From Campylobacterota bacterium (GTDB lineage Bacteria > Campylobacterota > Campylobacteria > Campylobacterales > Sulfurospirillaceae): DNA of 9,611 bases. Positions 1-6,169 of the stretch are shown here, piece after piece. A program made the position numbers and the translations under genes. The number at the start of each line of letters is the position of its first letter. The stretch's first letter is position 1. The notes beneath the pieces were generated by a model. It saw only the letters and a list, made by a program, of their open reading frames with translations, had not been told where the DNA came from and ran no database searches. The stretch spans positions 1 to 9,611 of the forward strand of contig RZYK01000070.1 in NCBI GenBank assembly GCA_009930355.1. Reading direction: 5' to 3'.

Positions 1-87
1 GTATAACGTAAAATAATTTTGACTTGATTACAACGCTTTAGCCTGTTTTTGAGGGCATATTGCCTAAAGAAACAACAAGCATAGTTT

Positions 88-96
88 TGTTACAAT
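88..96 (+). promoter_or_regulatory. Candidate extended -10 promoter for the aminotransferase-hisZ-purA operon
   Basis: TGTTACAAT at 88-96 fits an extended -10 element (TGn plus a TATAAT-like hexamer, one mismatch). It lies about 34 bases before the first start codon. No convincing -35 hexamer lies 16-18 bases upstream, which is common in this phylum, where the -35 is poorly conserved. A TTGACT at 19-24 is too far away to pair with it. The assignment rests on sequence alone. Confidence 0.4.
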
Positions 97-129
97 CACC
101 TCTAAAACTACATTTCGAGGATCTGCATT

Positions 130-1242
130 ATGTTACTTTTGACACCTGGCCCAACTCCCGTTCCTGAATCTGTTCGTATGGCAATGAGCACACCGACCAT
201 CCATCATAGAACGCCTGAATTTGAGGCGATTTTTGGAAAAGCACGTGCGTATTTGAAAACCCTTTTTGATATGGAAGAGGTGGTGATGTTGGCTTCTAGC
301 GGCACAGGAGCAATGGAAGCGTGTGTGCTTCATTTATGTCACAGCAAAGCCGTTGTGGTTAATTCTGGTAAATTTGGTGAGCGTTTTGGCAAGATTTGTG
401 CGGCATACAACAAACCTTTTGTTGAAATTAAAAATGAATGGGATACGCCTGTTAGCGTGGATGCGATTGTTGAGTTGGTGAAAAATGATACGAGCATTGA
501 TGCGGTCTGTATGCAAGTGTGCGAGAGTGCAGGTGGTCTTCGACATCCTGTGGAAGCTGTTGCCAAAGCAGTTAAAGCGGTGCGACCTACGATTATGGTG
601 ATTGCTGATGGTATTACGGCTGTGGGGGTTGAAAAAGTCGATACCACATATATTGATGCGCTCATTTCAGGAAGTCAAAAAGCCTTAATGCTTCCACCAG
701 GTCTTGCTTTCATTGGTTTAAATGCAGAGGCATTAGCAATGATTGAAGCGGGAAATGGGGCAGGGTACTATTTTAATCTCAAAACAGAGCTTAAAAATCA
801 ACGTAAAAATACGACAGCATGGACAGCAGCTACAACATTAGTTATCGGTTTGGTTGCGATGTGCGAGTTGATTGATGCTCAGGGTGGGTTAGAAAAAGTG
901 TATGCAGATACCCAAAAAAGAGCAATGGCAACCAACAAAGCCTTAGAAGCGCTAGGTCTTCGTATTTATCCAAAAGTACCTGCTTATGCCATGAGTGCGG
1001 TTTTACATGAGGATGCGAGTAAGATTCGTAAACTTTTGAAAACCAAATATGGCGTGAATATGGCAGGAGGGCAAGACCATATTAAAGAGACGCTTTTTAG
1101 AATCAATCATATGGGGCTTGTAGAAGTGTATGAAACAGCGTGGACACTCAATGCGGTTGAAATGGCACTCTCAGAGCTGGGTATTCGTTCGTTTGATGGA
1201 ACGGCAAATCGCGTTTTTACGCAAGAATTTTACCGAGGCTAA
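130..1242 (+). CDS. Class V PLP-dependent aminotransferase (alanine-glyoxylate / serine-pyruvate family)
   Basis: This 370-residue cytosolic enzyme of fold type I has the family N-terminus TPGPTPVPE (residues 5-13). It has the cofactor loop ASSGTGAME (55-63), an Asp for the pyridine nitrogen in ADGITAVG (D160), the Schiff-base lysine in SGSQKALMLPPG (K184) and a carboxylate-binding Arg in FRINHMG (R324). Family members transfer an amino group from alanine or serine to glyoxylate or pyruvate. Epsilonproteobacterial versions have also been labelled phosphoserine-aminotransferase-like or 'soluble hydrogenase 42 kDa subunit', so the substrate cannot be read from sequence. ATG at 130 is chosen because homologues begin just before the TPGPTP motif and a GAGG lies at 117-120. 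It is the first gene of a tight operon, three bases before hisZ. The family call is firm and the exact reaction is open. Confidence 0.88.
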   Translation: MLLLTPGPTPVPESVRMAMSTPTIHHRTPEFEAIFGKARAYLKTLFDMEEVVMLASSGTGAMEACVLHLCHSKAVVVNSGKFGERFGKICAAYNKPFVEIKNEWDTPVSVDAIVELVKNDTSIDAVCMQVCESAGGLRHPVEAVAKAVKAVRPTIMVIADGITAVGVEKVDTTYIDALISGSQKALMLPPGLAFIGLNAEALAMIEAGNGAGYYFNLKTELKNQRKNTTAWTAATTLVIGLVAMCELIDAQGGLEKVYADTQKRAMATNKALEALGLRIYPKVPAYAMSAVLHEDASKIRKLLKTKYGVNMAGGQDHIKETLFRINHMGLVEVYETAWTLNAVEMALSELGIRSFDGTANRVFTQEFYRG

Positions 1243-1245
1243 TGC

Positions 1246-2100
1246 ATGATTTATGAGCACGAAATACCCACAGGAAGTAAGCTTTATTTTGGCGAGAGTG
1301 CTAAATTAAAGCGGACATTGGAGAGGGTTGCAAGTGATTTGCTGTATGAAGCAGGATTTCAAGAGATTGTCACGCCATTTTTTTCTTATCATCAACATCA
1401 AAGCATTGATGAGAAGGAGTTGTTGCGTTTTTCTGATGAGCAAAACCACATTGTTTCATTACGTGCTGATAGTACCATGGATGCAGTGCGTTTGGTAACC
1501 AAACGAGTGGGAAGAAGCACAAGCCATTCAAAATGGTTTTATATTCAGCCGGTGTTTCGCTACCCTAGTCATGAAGTACACCAAATTGGTGCGGAGCTCA
1601 TTGGGGAAGAGAATTTGAGTTTGAGCTTAGCGACAACGTTCTCTCTTTTTGCAAAATTTGAGCTGAAACCACTTTTACATGTAAGCAATATTCAGATTCC
1701 AAAAATCGTTGCTAAGATGTTAAATTTAGATTTGAGTGTGTTTGAAAAAGGTCAACTACAAAAGCTTTTGGCGTTTAATATTCCATGGCTGACAAAATTG
1801 ACGTGTTTGCAAAGTCTTGAAGAATTAGAAGCTGTTATTGAAAAAGTGCCATTGGAACTTAAAGAAGAGCTCGAAAAACTTAAAACACTTTCTACACAAA
1901 TTTCGTATGATAACCTTGTTTTTTCACCGCTTTATTATGTCAATATGCGTTATTACAATGCCTTGTTTTTTAGGTTTATTGATAAAAATTTCACTGTTGG
2001 TTTAGGTGGAAATTATGATTGTGAGGGAATCGCTTCAAGCGGTTTTGGACTTTATACCGATAATTTAATCGAAATATTAATGAAAAGAGATGGGCAATAA
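1246..2100 (+). CDS. hisZ: HisZ, ATP phosphoribosyltransferase regulatory subunit (HisRS paralogue)
   Basis: This 284-residue protein resembles the catalytic core of histidyl-tRNA synthetase without an anticodon-binding domain. HisRS-like motif 2 is visible as LRADSTMDAVRLV (72-84) followed by FYIQPVFRYPS (98-108) and HQIGAELIGEE (112-122). The motif 3 region reads VGLGGNYD (251-258), where HisRS normally has GGRYD, so an arginine is replaced by Asn. Together with the shortened length this favours HisZ over a true synthetase. HisZ is the allosteric partner of short-form HisG, catalysing the first step of histidine synthesis, so a short HisG should lie elsewhere in the genome. ATG at 1246 has a GAGG at 1235-1238. 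The gene sits 3 bases after the aminotransferase stop and abuts purA. It is short against many HisZ proteins but the three motif regions are intact. Confidence 0.8.
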   Translation: MIYEHEIPTGSKLYFGESAKLKRTLERVASDLLYEAGFQEIVTPFFSYHQHQSIDEKELLRFSDEQNHIVSLRADSTMDAVRLVTKRVGRSTSHSKWFYIQPVFRYPSHEVHQIGAELIGEENLSLSLATTFSLFAKFELKPLLHVSNIQIPKIVAKMLNLDLSVFEKGQLQKLLAFNIPWLTKLTCLQSLEELEAVIEKVPLELKEELEKLKTLSTQISYDNLVFSPLYYVNMRYYNALFFRFIDKNFTVGLGGNYDCEGIASSGFGLYTDNLIEILMKRDGQ

Positions 2101-3348
2101 ATGAAAGCGGATATGATTGTAGGCATCCAGTGGGGTGATGAAGGCAAGGGAAAAATTGTTGATTTGATGGCACAAAATTACGATGTGGTCTGTCGTTATC
2201 AAGGAGGGCATAATGCAGGACACACCATTTGGGTCGATGGTGTACGCTATGCGCTTCATCTTATTCCTTCAGGTATTCTCAATCCCAAAGCAATTAATAT
2301 TATTGGTAATGGCGTCGTTGTTTCACCTGAGGCATTGATTAAAGAGATGGGTCAGTTTGAAAGACTTGCAGGGCGTTTGTTTGTGAGTGATAAAGCGCAT
2401 ATGATTTTAAATCATCACATTTTAATTGACCAAGCTAAAGAAAAATTGCGTGGGGATAAAGCTATTGGGACGACAGGACGGGGGATTGGTCCAAGTTATG
2501 GGAGTAAAATTGAGCGTAGTGGTCATCGTTTAGGGGAACTAAGAGATACTGCTAAATTGGCCACAGCATTGGTTGAGTTTTATGAAGAGAACAGGGCTCT
2601 TTTTGGTGCATTGGGTATTGTCACGCCAGATTTTAAAACCCTTAAAGAAGAACTTGATGGCTATGCAAGTGTGCTTTTACCTTTTTTAACCGATACAACG
2701 CATATGGTTTGGGAGTGTTTAGACACCCATAAAAAAGTCCTCTTAGAGGGTGCTCAAGGTACGATGCTCGATATTGACCATGGAACCTACCCTTTTGTCA
2801 CCAGTTCCAATACGATTAGTGCGGGAGCGTGCGTGGGATTAGGGTTGAATCCTAAAGATATTGGTAAAGTCACAGGTATTGTCAAAGCCTATTGTACTCG
2901 TGTGGGTAATGGCCCTTTCCCAACAGAAGATTTTGGAAAAGATGGTGATCAGCTTCGTGAAAAAGGCAAAGAGTTTGGTACATCCACAGGTCGTCCACGA
3001 CGTTGTGGATGGTTTGATGCGGTTGCATGTCGTTATGCGAGTCGTATTAATGGCTGTGATGATTTAGCGATTATGAAACTCGATGTTTTAGATGGATTTG
3101 AAACCATTAAAGTGTGTGTGGCTTATAAAATGAATGGCGTACGGGTGGAAACTTTACCTGAAGATTTAGAAAATATTGTGCCAATTTATGAGGAACTTCC
3201 AGGTTGGCAGAGTGTGGTAGGGTGTCGTAAGTTTGAAGAACTTCCTGATACTGCGCAAGCGTATATCAAACGTATTGAGGTTTTAACAGGAACCAAAGTA
3301 GGACTGATTTCAACCAGTCCCGATAGGAATGATACGATTATTCTATAA
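2101..3348 (+). CDS. purA: Adenylosuccinate synthetase
   Basis: PurA joins IMP and aspartate using GTP to make adenylosuccinate, the committed step to AMP, in the cytosol. At 415 residues it has near-normal family length and every diagnostic motif. These are the GTP P-loop QWGDEGKGK (10-18) with catalytic D13, QGGHNAGHT with catalytic H41, the PurA signature GIGPSYGSK (128-136) with its conserved K136, EGAQG (216-220), the substrate loop GTSTGRPRRCGW (293-304), the guanine-specificity region KLDVLDG (326-332) and a C-terminal TSPDRNDTI. The ATG directly abuts the hisZ stop codon, so translation is probably coupled. The coding end carries a 6-bp hairpin (3301-3320), and a TTTACATGTAAA palindrome begins right after the stop. 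The placement of purA upstream of flagellar genes matches Helicobacter and Campylobacter. Confidence 0.97.
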   Translation: MKADMIVGIQWGDEGKGKIVDLMAQNYDVVCRYQGGHNAGHTIWVDGVRYALHLIPSGILNPKAINIIGNGVVVSPEALIKEMGQFERLAGRLFVSDKAHMILNHHILIDQAKEKLRGDKAIGTTGRGIGPSYGSKIERSGHRLGELRDTAKLATALVEFYEENRALFGALGIVTPDFKTLKEELDGYASVLLPFLTDTTHMVWECLDTHKKVLLEGAQGTMLDIDHGTYPFVTSSNTISAGACVGLGLNPKDIGKVTGIVKAYCTRVGNGPFPTEDFGKDGDQLREKGKEFGTSTGRPRRCGWFDAVACRYASRINGCDDLAIMKLDVLDGFETIKVCVAYKMNGVRVETLPEDLENIVPIYEELPGWQSVVGCRKFEELPDTAQAYIKRIEVLTGTKVGLISTSPDRNDTIIL

Positions 3349-3365
3349 TCTTTACATGTAAAGGT
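3348..3365. repeat. Palindrome CTTTACATGTAAAG after purA, overlapping the next gene's RBS
   Basis: Perfect inverted repeat at 3350-3363, extendable to 3348-3365 with one G-T pair. It begins at the last base of the purA stop codon and covers the AAAGG (3360-3364) that serves the start codon at 3372. The same 12-base core TTTACATGTAAA recurs at 5469-5480 and 6123-6134. No U-tract follows, so it is not a standard terminator. If folded in RNA it would hide the Shine-Dalgarno sequence; as DNA it could be a protein-binding site. Confidence 0.7.
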
Positions 3366-3371
3366 CTTTTG

Positions 3372-3806
3372 ATGAAAAGTCAGTTCTCTAAAATTGCTAA
3401 AATTCGCAAACAAAAGCGTGATAGCATTGAGCGAGAACTGATGAAACATCAAAATAAAGAACGTCTTATTCGTCACAAAATTAGTTCGCTTTATGATGAA
3501 ATAGCGCATACGCAAATGCCCAAAGAGGGTTTGGTTTCGGTTTTTTTAATGGCAAGTGAACAGAAAAGTCTTTTAAGTCTTGAAAAAAAACGGTATGAAC
3601 AAGAGTTACATTTGGTTGAAAAAGCAACCAAAACACTTCAAACAGAGTATCAAAAAGCACACGTTGAGTATGAAAAAATAAAATACCTTGAAGAGCAAGA
3701 ACTTCAGGCGATGATGGCAAAGATTAAACGTCAAGAACAGCTTGATTTGGATGAGATATCGACTATGTTATTTGCGGGTGAAATGAATCAGAAAGGGAGA
3801 GAATGA
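3372..3806 (+). CDS. FliJ-like flagellar export protein (HP0256 / Cj1497c type)
   Basis: The 144-residue protein is almost entirely charged helix rich in Lys, Glu and Gln, with no signal peptide or membrane segment, and is predicted to form an antiparallel coiled coil. This is the profile of FliJ, the cytoplasmic stalk-like component of the flagellar type III export ATPase that recycles export chaperones. Sequence conservation in FliJ is low, so the call leans on size, coiled-coil character and gene order. The position between purA and a MotE-like gene matches H. pylori HP0256, described as FliJ-like and motility-related. ATG 3372 is preferred over the adjoining in-frame TTG at 3369, with AAAGG at 3360-3364. 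Its stop overlaps the next start by 4 bases. An unrelated small coiled-coil motility protein remains possible. Confidence 0.68.
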   Translation: MKSQFSKIAKIRKQKRDSIERELMKHQNKERLIRHKISSLYDEIAHTQMPKEGLVSVFLMASEQKSLLSLEKKRYEQELHLVEKATKTLQTEYQKAHVEYEKIKYLEEQELQAMMAKIKRQEQLDLDEISTMLFAGEMNQKGRE

Positions 3807-4330
3807 GAAGAGTTTGGATTCTTTTAATTGCGTCATTTTTGTATGCAGAAACCATTGATTGTACGAAAGTTTTTGAAGAACGCAAAAGTGAGTTATTAAA
3901 AGAGATTGAGAAAATTGATGAAGCCAGACAATCCTTTGAAGCCCTGCAAGCAGCCACCAATACCCTTTTTGAAAAACAGAAAAATGCTTTAAATGAAAAA
4001 GAGACTGCTTTAGCGAAAACAAAAGAGGAGATTTTAGCCAAAGAGAAGCAAATTGCACTGATGCTTGAAGAAAACAAAAAACTTTTAGCACAAATTGAGG
4101 CGAAGAAAAACGATAAACTTGATGAAACCTATATCAAAATGAAAGATGCTGCAGCTGCAGCGATTATTGAAAAACTTCCTGTGCATGAAGGTGCTGCTAT
4201 TTTATTTGGATTGCCTCCTAAAAAATTGTCACAAATTATGGCAAAAATGGATCCTCAAATTGCCTCGGAGATTACACAAAGCCTCAAAAAAGGTCCTCCT
4301 TTTGTTGAAAACAATCAAACGAAAGAGTGA
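3803..4330 (+). CDS. Exported MotE-like protein with coiled coil and MgtE-N-type C-terminus (Cj1496c / HP0257 type)
   Basis: This 175-residue protein has a short Sec signal peptide, with charged MRR, a hydrophobic stretch to about residue 15 and likely cleavage after LYA. A long Glu/Lys-rich coiled coil follows (about 23-107), then a compact helical region (108-163) with EKLPVHEGAAILFGLPP and MAKMDPQIASEI, typical of the MgtE intracellular-N / FliG-like fold. That architecture is the MotE family; MotE of Sinorhizobium is a periplasmic chaperone for the MotC motor protein. The C. jejuni counterpart Cj1496c is a reported N-glycoprotein affecting invasion and colonisation. A sequon ENNQT (169-173) lies at the C-terminus. 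It starts inside the previous gene (ATGA overlap), so the two are probably translationally coupled and may act together at the flagellar base. A role in magnesium transport is unlikely because no transport domain is present. Confidence 0.75.
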   Translation: MRRVWILLIASFLYAETIDCTKVFEERKSELLKEIEKIDEARQSFEALQAATNTLFEKQKNALNEKETALAKTKEEILAKEKQIALMLEENKKLLAQIEAKKNDKLDETYIKMKDAAAAAIIEKLPVHEGAAILFGLPPKKLSQIMAKMDPQIASEITQSLKKGPPFVENNQTKE

Positions 4331-4379
4331 CAAAACCCTTACAAATTTTTCTCTAAACAGATATTTACCTTAGCTTCGA

Positions 4380-4385
4380 TACAAT
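4380..4385 (+). promoter_or_regulatory. Candidate -10 element before the DUF507-carA pair
   Basis: TACAAT at 4380-4385, preceded by an AT-rich stretch (4341-4372), lies 29 bases before the start at 4415 in the 84-base gap after the MotE-like gene. No good -35 is visible at 17-base spacing and no terminator hairpin is visible in the gap, so read-through from upstream is equally possible. The identical hexamer is proposed before the first gene of the window. Confidence 0.35.
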
Positions 4386-4414
4386 GTGTGAAAATTCAGA
4401 AGTAAGGTTTATGG

Positions 4415-4969
4415 ATGAAAATCAGATTGCCTCATGCCCCTTATATAGCCAATAAAATAGCGATCGATATTTTAAATTGCGGATTTGTTACCATGTTCAA
4501 GGGCTTGGAGCCTGTTGTCAAAGTTGCAGAAGATTTGATTGTCGAAGATATTAAAAAAGAGACAGCATTGGAAGAACGTGTTATTGAGATTTTGGATCAA
4601 AATGAAGATGAGATGGAATTTCAACGGGTTGACCGAAGAAATATGTTTTGGTTGATTAAGAAAAAACTCGCACGTGAGTTTGGTGTGATTTTATCGTATG
4701 AAGATAGATACAATGAAGTAGCACATAAAATTTTAGAAACGTGTTGGAAACAGGGATTAATTGAATACAATGTTTCCGAAAATCGTATTAAGAATGTCGT
4801 ATATATGGCTATTGAATCTTATGTGGAACATTTTCAAGAGATTGAAAATGAAGTAGCAGATAAAATAGCGAATTATAAGCGCAAACTTGTCCCTGGTTCT
4901 GAAGAGTATGATTTGATTTTTGAGAAGCTTTATGAAGAAGAGCTAAGAAGAAGAGGAATGTTATCATGA
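4415..4969 (+). CDS. DUF507 family protein (Cj1495c type), function unknown
   Basis: A 184-residue, highly charged, soluble protein rich in Glu, Lys and Ile/Val, without signal peptide or membrane helix. It starts MKIRLPHAPYIANKIAIDIL and appears to contain two related helical halves of about 90 residues, which fits what I recall of DUF507 proteins in Campylobacterota, Aquificae and deltaproteobacteria. No catalytic motif is recognisable. ATG 4415 is chosen over an out-of-frame ATG at 4411 because only the former opens a long frame, with AAGG at 4404-4407 at a 7-base spacing. Its stop overlaps the carA start by 4 bases (4966-4969). The same pairing exists in C. jejuni, so co-expression with carA is conserved, yet a role in pyrimidine or arginine synthesis is only a guess. 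Confidence 0.75.
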   Translation: MKIRLPHAPYIANKIAIDILNCGFVTMFKGLEPVVKVAEDLIVEDIKKETALEERVIEILDQNEDEMEFQRVDRRNMFWLIKKKLAREFGVILSYEDRYNEVAHKILETCWKQGLIEYNVSENRIKNVVYMAIESYVEHFQEIENEVADKIANYKRKLVPGSEEYDLIFEKLYEEELRRRGMLS

Positions 4970-6096
4970 TGTTAAAACCTGTATGGATTTATCTTGAAAA
5001 TGGTGTTTTTTTAGAAGCCAAAAGTTTTGGTTTTGAGGGCTCAAAAACGGGTGAAATTGTTTTTAATACCTCAATGAGTGGCTATCAAGAGATTATGAGT
5101 GATCCAAGTTACGCAGGACAATTTGTCGTTTTCACCATGCCTGAAATTGGTATTGTTGGGTGTAATGATGACGATATGGAAAGCCAAAGTGTTCATGCTA
5201 GTGGTATGTTTGTCAGAAGTTTGAATGAGATGCCTTCGAATTTTAGGGCGAGAGAAAACTTACCTTCCCTTTTGAAAAAACATGAAAGTATGGGAATCTG
5301 TGAAATTGACACACGCTACCTTACCAAGATGATTCGAGATGGTGGTCCTCAAATGATGATTGCCTCAACTGAGGTAAGCGATAAAGAAAAACTGAAAGAG
5401 ATGCTCAAAAATAGCCCTCGTATTGAAGAGGTTAATTATATTGAGCAGGTTGGAACTAAAAAATCTTATTTACATGTAAAAGGTGTTTGGAACGCTGAAA
5501 CGCAGTCTTACAATGCTGCTCAAAACACTTTAGGCAAAAAAATTGTAGCGGTTGATTTTGGTATTAAGCGTAATATTTTAAATGAATTGTGTGCAACAGG
5601 ACTTGAGGTTGAAGTCATCCCTCATGATTTTAGTGCCGATGAGATTATTGAGCGTTATAAAAAAGGAGAGATTCACGGACTCTTTTTATCCAACGGGCCG
5701 GGAGATCCTCTTATTCTTAAAAAAGAGGCTGCGCAAATTACCAAATTAATTGAAGCAAAAGTGCCTATGTTTGGTATTTGTTTAGGACATCAACTGCTTT
5801 CTATTGCGCATGGGCATCCAACTTACAAATTGAAATTTGGTCAGCACGGTGGTAACCATCCTGTGAAAAACACGAAAACGAATATTGTTGAGATTACCGC
5901 ACAAAATCATAATTACAATGTTCCAGAATCCGTCTGCTCTATTGCAAAGGTAACCCATATCAATCTTTTTGACAATACCATTGAAGGGTTGGAGTATAAC
6001 GATGCACCTATCTTTTCAGTGCAACATCACCCCGAAGCTAGTCCTGGTCCACACGAAAGTAAATACATTTTTCAAGAGTTTGCTAATCGACTTTAA
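4966..6096 (+). CDS. carA: Carbamoyl phosphate synthetase, small (glutaminase) subunit
   Basis: CarA hydrolyses glutamine and channels ammonia to the large subunit CarB, which makes carbamoyl phosphate for arginine and pyrimidine synthesis. The 376-residue length is normal. The N-terminal CPSase small-chain domain includes GEIVFNTSMSGYQEI (29-43), SDPSYAGQ (45-52) and CEIDTRYLT (112-120). The C-terminal class I amidotransferase domain begins near 190. It carries the oxyanion region SNGPGDP (242-248), the nucleophile in FGICLGHQ (C272) and the His/Glu pair in QHHPEASPGPH (H355, E357), so the triad is complete. ATG 4966 has AGAGGA at 4952-4957; ATG 4969 is an alternative one codon in. carB is not in the window, consistent with unlinked car genes in this phylum. 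A TTTACATGTAAA palindrome lies inside the gene at 5469-5480. Confidence 0.97.
   Translation: MMLKPVWIYLENGVFLEAKSFGFEGSKTGEIVFNTSMSGYQEIMSDPSYAGQFVVFTMPEIGIVGCNDDDMESQSVHASGMFVRSLNEMPSNFRARENLPSLLKKHESMGICEIDTRYLTKMIRDGGPQMMIASTEVSDKEKLKEMLKNSPRIEEVNYIEQVGTKKSYLHVKGVWNAETQSYNAAQNTLGKKIVAVDFGIKRNILNELCATGLEVEVIPHDFSADEIIERYKKGEIHGLFLSNGPGDPLILKKEAAQITKLIEAKVPMFGICLGHQLLSIAHGHPTYKLKFGQHGGNHPVKNTKTNIVEITAQNHNYNVPESVCSIAKVTHINLFDNTIEGLEYNDAPIFSVQHHPEASPGPHESKYIFQEFANRL
5469..5480. repeat. TTTACATGTAAA palindrome inside carA
   Basis: Exact 12-base copy of the core found at 3351-3362 and 6123-6134, here coding for residues between the two CarA domains (Y-L-H-V-K region, about 168-172). The arms do not extend beyond 12 bases, so it is weaker as a hairpin than the intergenic copies. 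The domain linker is a place where sequence can drift freely. Confidence 0.6.
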
Positions 6097-6111
6097 ATCA
6101 ACTTATTTTGC

Positions 6112-6145
6112 GTATGTTTATCTTTACATGTAAAGATAAACGTAC
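6112..6145. repeat. 34-base inverted repeat after carA, centred on TTTACATGTAAA
   Basis: Arms of 17 bases (6112-6128 and 6129-6145) pair completely except for one T-G wobble (6115/6142). It lies 15 bases after the carA stop and 24 bases before the proposed start of the membrane protein gene. As RNA it would form a long, near loop-free hairpin that could stop polymerase or protect the carA 3' end. No run of T follows on the + strand, so it is not a classical intrinsic terminator. It contains the same 14-base CTTTACATGTAAAG found after purA. Confidence 0.75.
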
Positions 6146-6156
6146 CCATCTTCGTT

Positions 6157-6162
6157 AAGGAG
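6157..6162 (+). promoter_or_regulatory. Strong Shine-Dalgarno sequence pointing to an AUA start
   Basis: AAGGAG at 6157-6162 is a near-ideal ribosome binding site. Seven bases later lies ATA (6170-6172) in the reading frame of the membrane protein. No ATG, GTG or TTG occurs in that frame between the stop at 6137-6139 and ATG 6239, and nothing resembling an RBS lies just before 6239. Confidence 0.7.
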
Positions 6163-6169
6163 CAGTGCT

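Noticed and set aside
1..129. Riboswitch or small RNA in the leader of the first gene
   Set aside because: The 129 bases show no strong conserved fold or hairpin, only a candidate -10 and an RBS; the upstream gene lies outside the window.
133..665. Minus-strand open frames opposite the aminotransferase (and similar ones opposite other genes)
   Set aside because: They lie wholly within well-supported + strand genes, are composition shadows and resemble no protein family I know.
1150..1180. TGGCAC-like match to a sigma-54 promoter (also at about 2166 and 9070)
   Set aside because: None has the GC dinucleotide at the right -12 spacing and all lie inside coding sequence without a suitable downstream start.
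3301..3320. 6-bp hairpin GGACTG...CAGTCC at the end of purA as a terminator
   Set aside because: It lies inside the coding region, has a short stem and is not followed by a T-run, and the next gene follows closely.
3290..3330. CCCGATAG, resembling the -10 of a sigma-28 flagellar promoter before the FliJ-like gene
   Set aside because: The nearest TAAA-like -35 (CAAA at 3294-3297) is about 21 bases away instead of about 15, and two positions of GCCGATAA differ.
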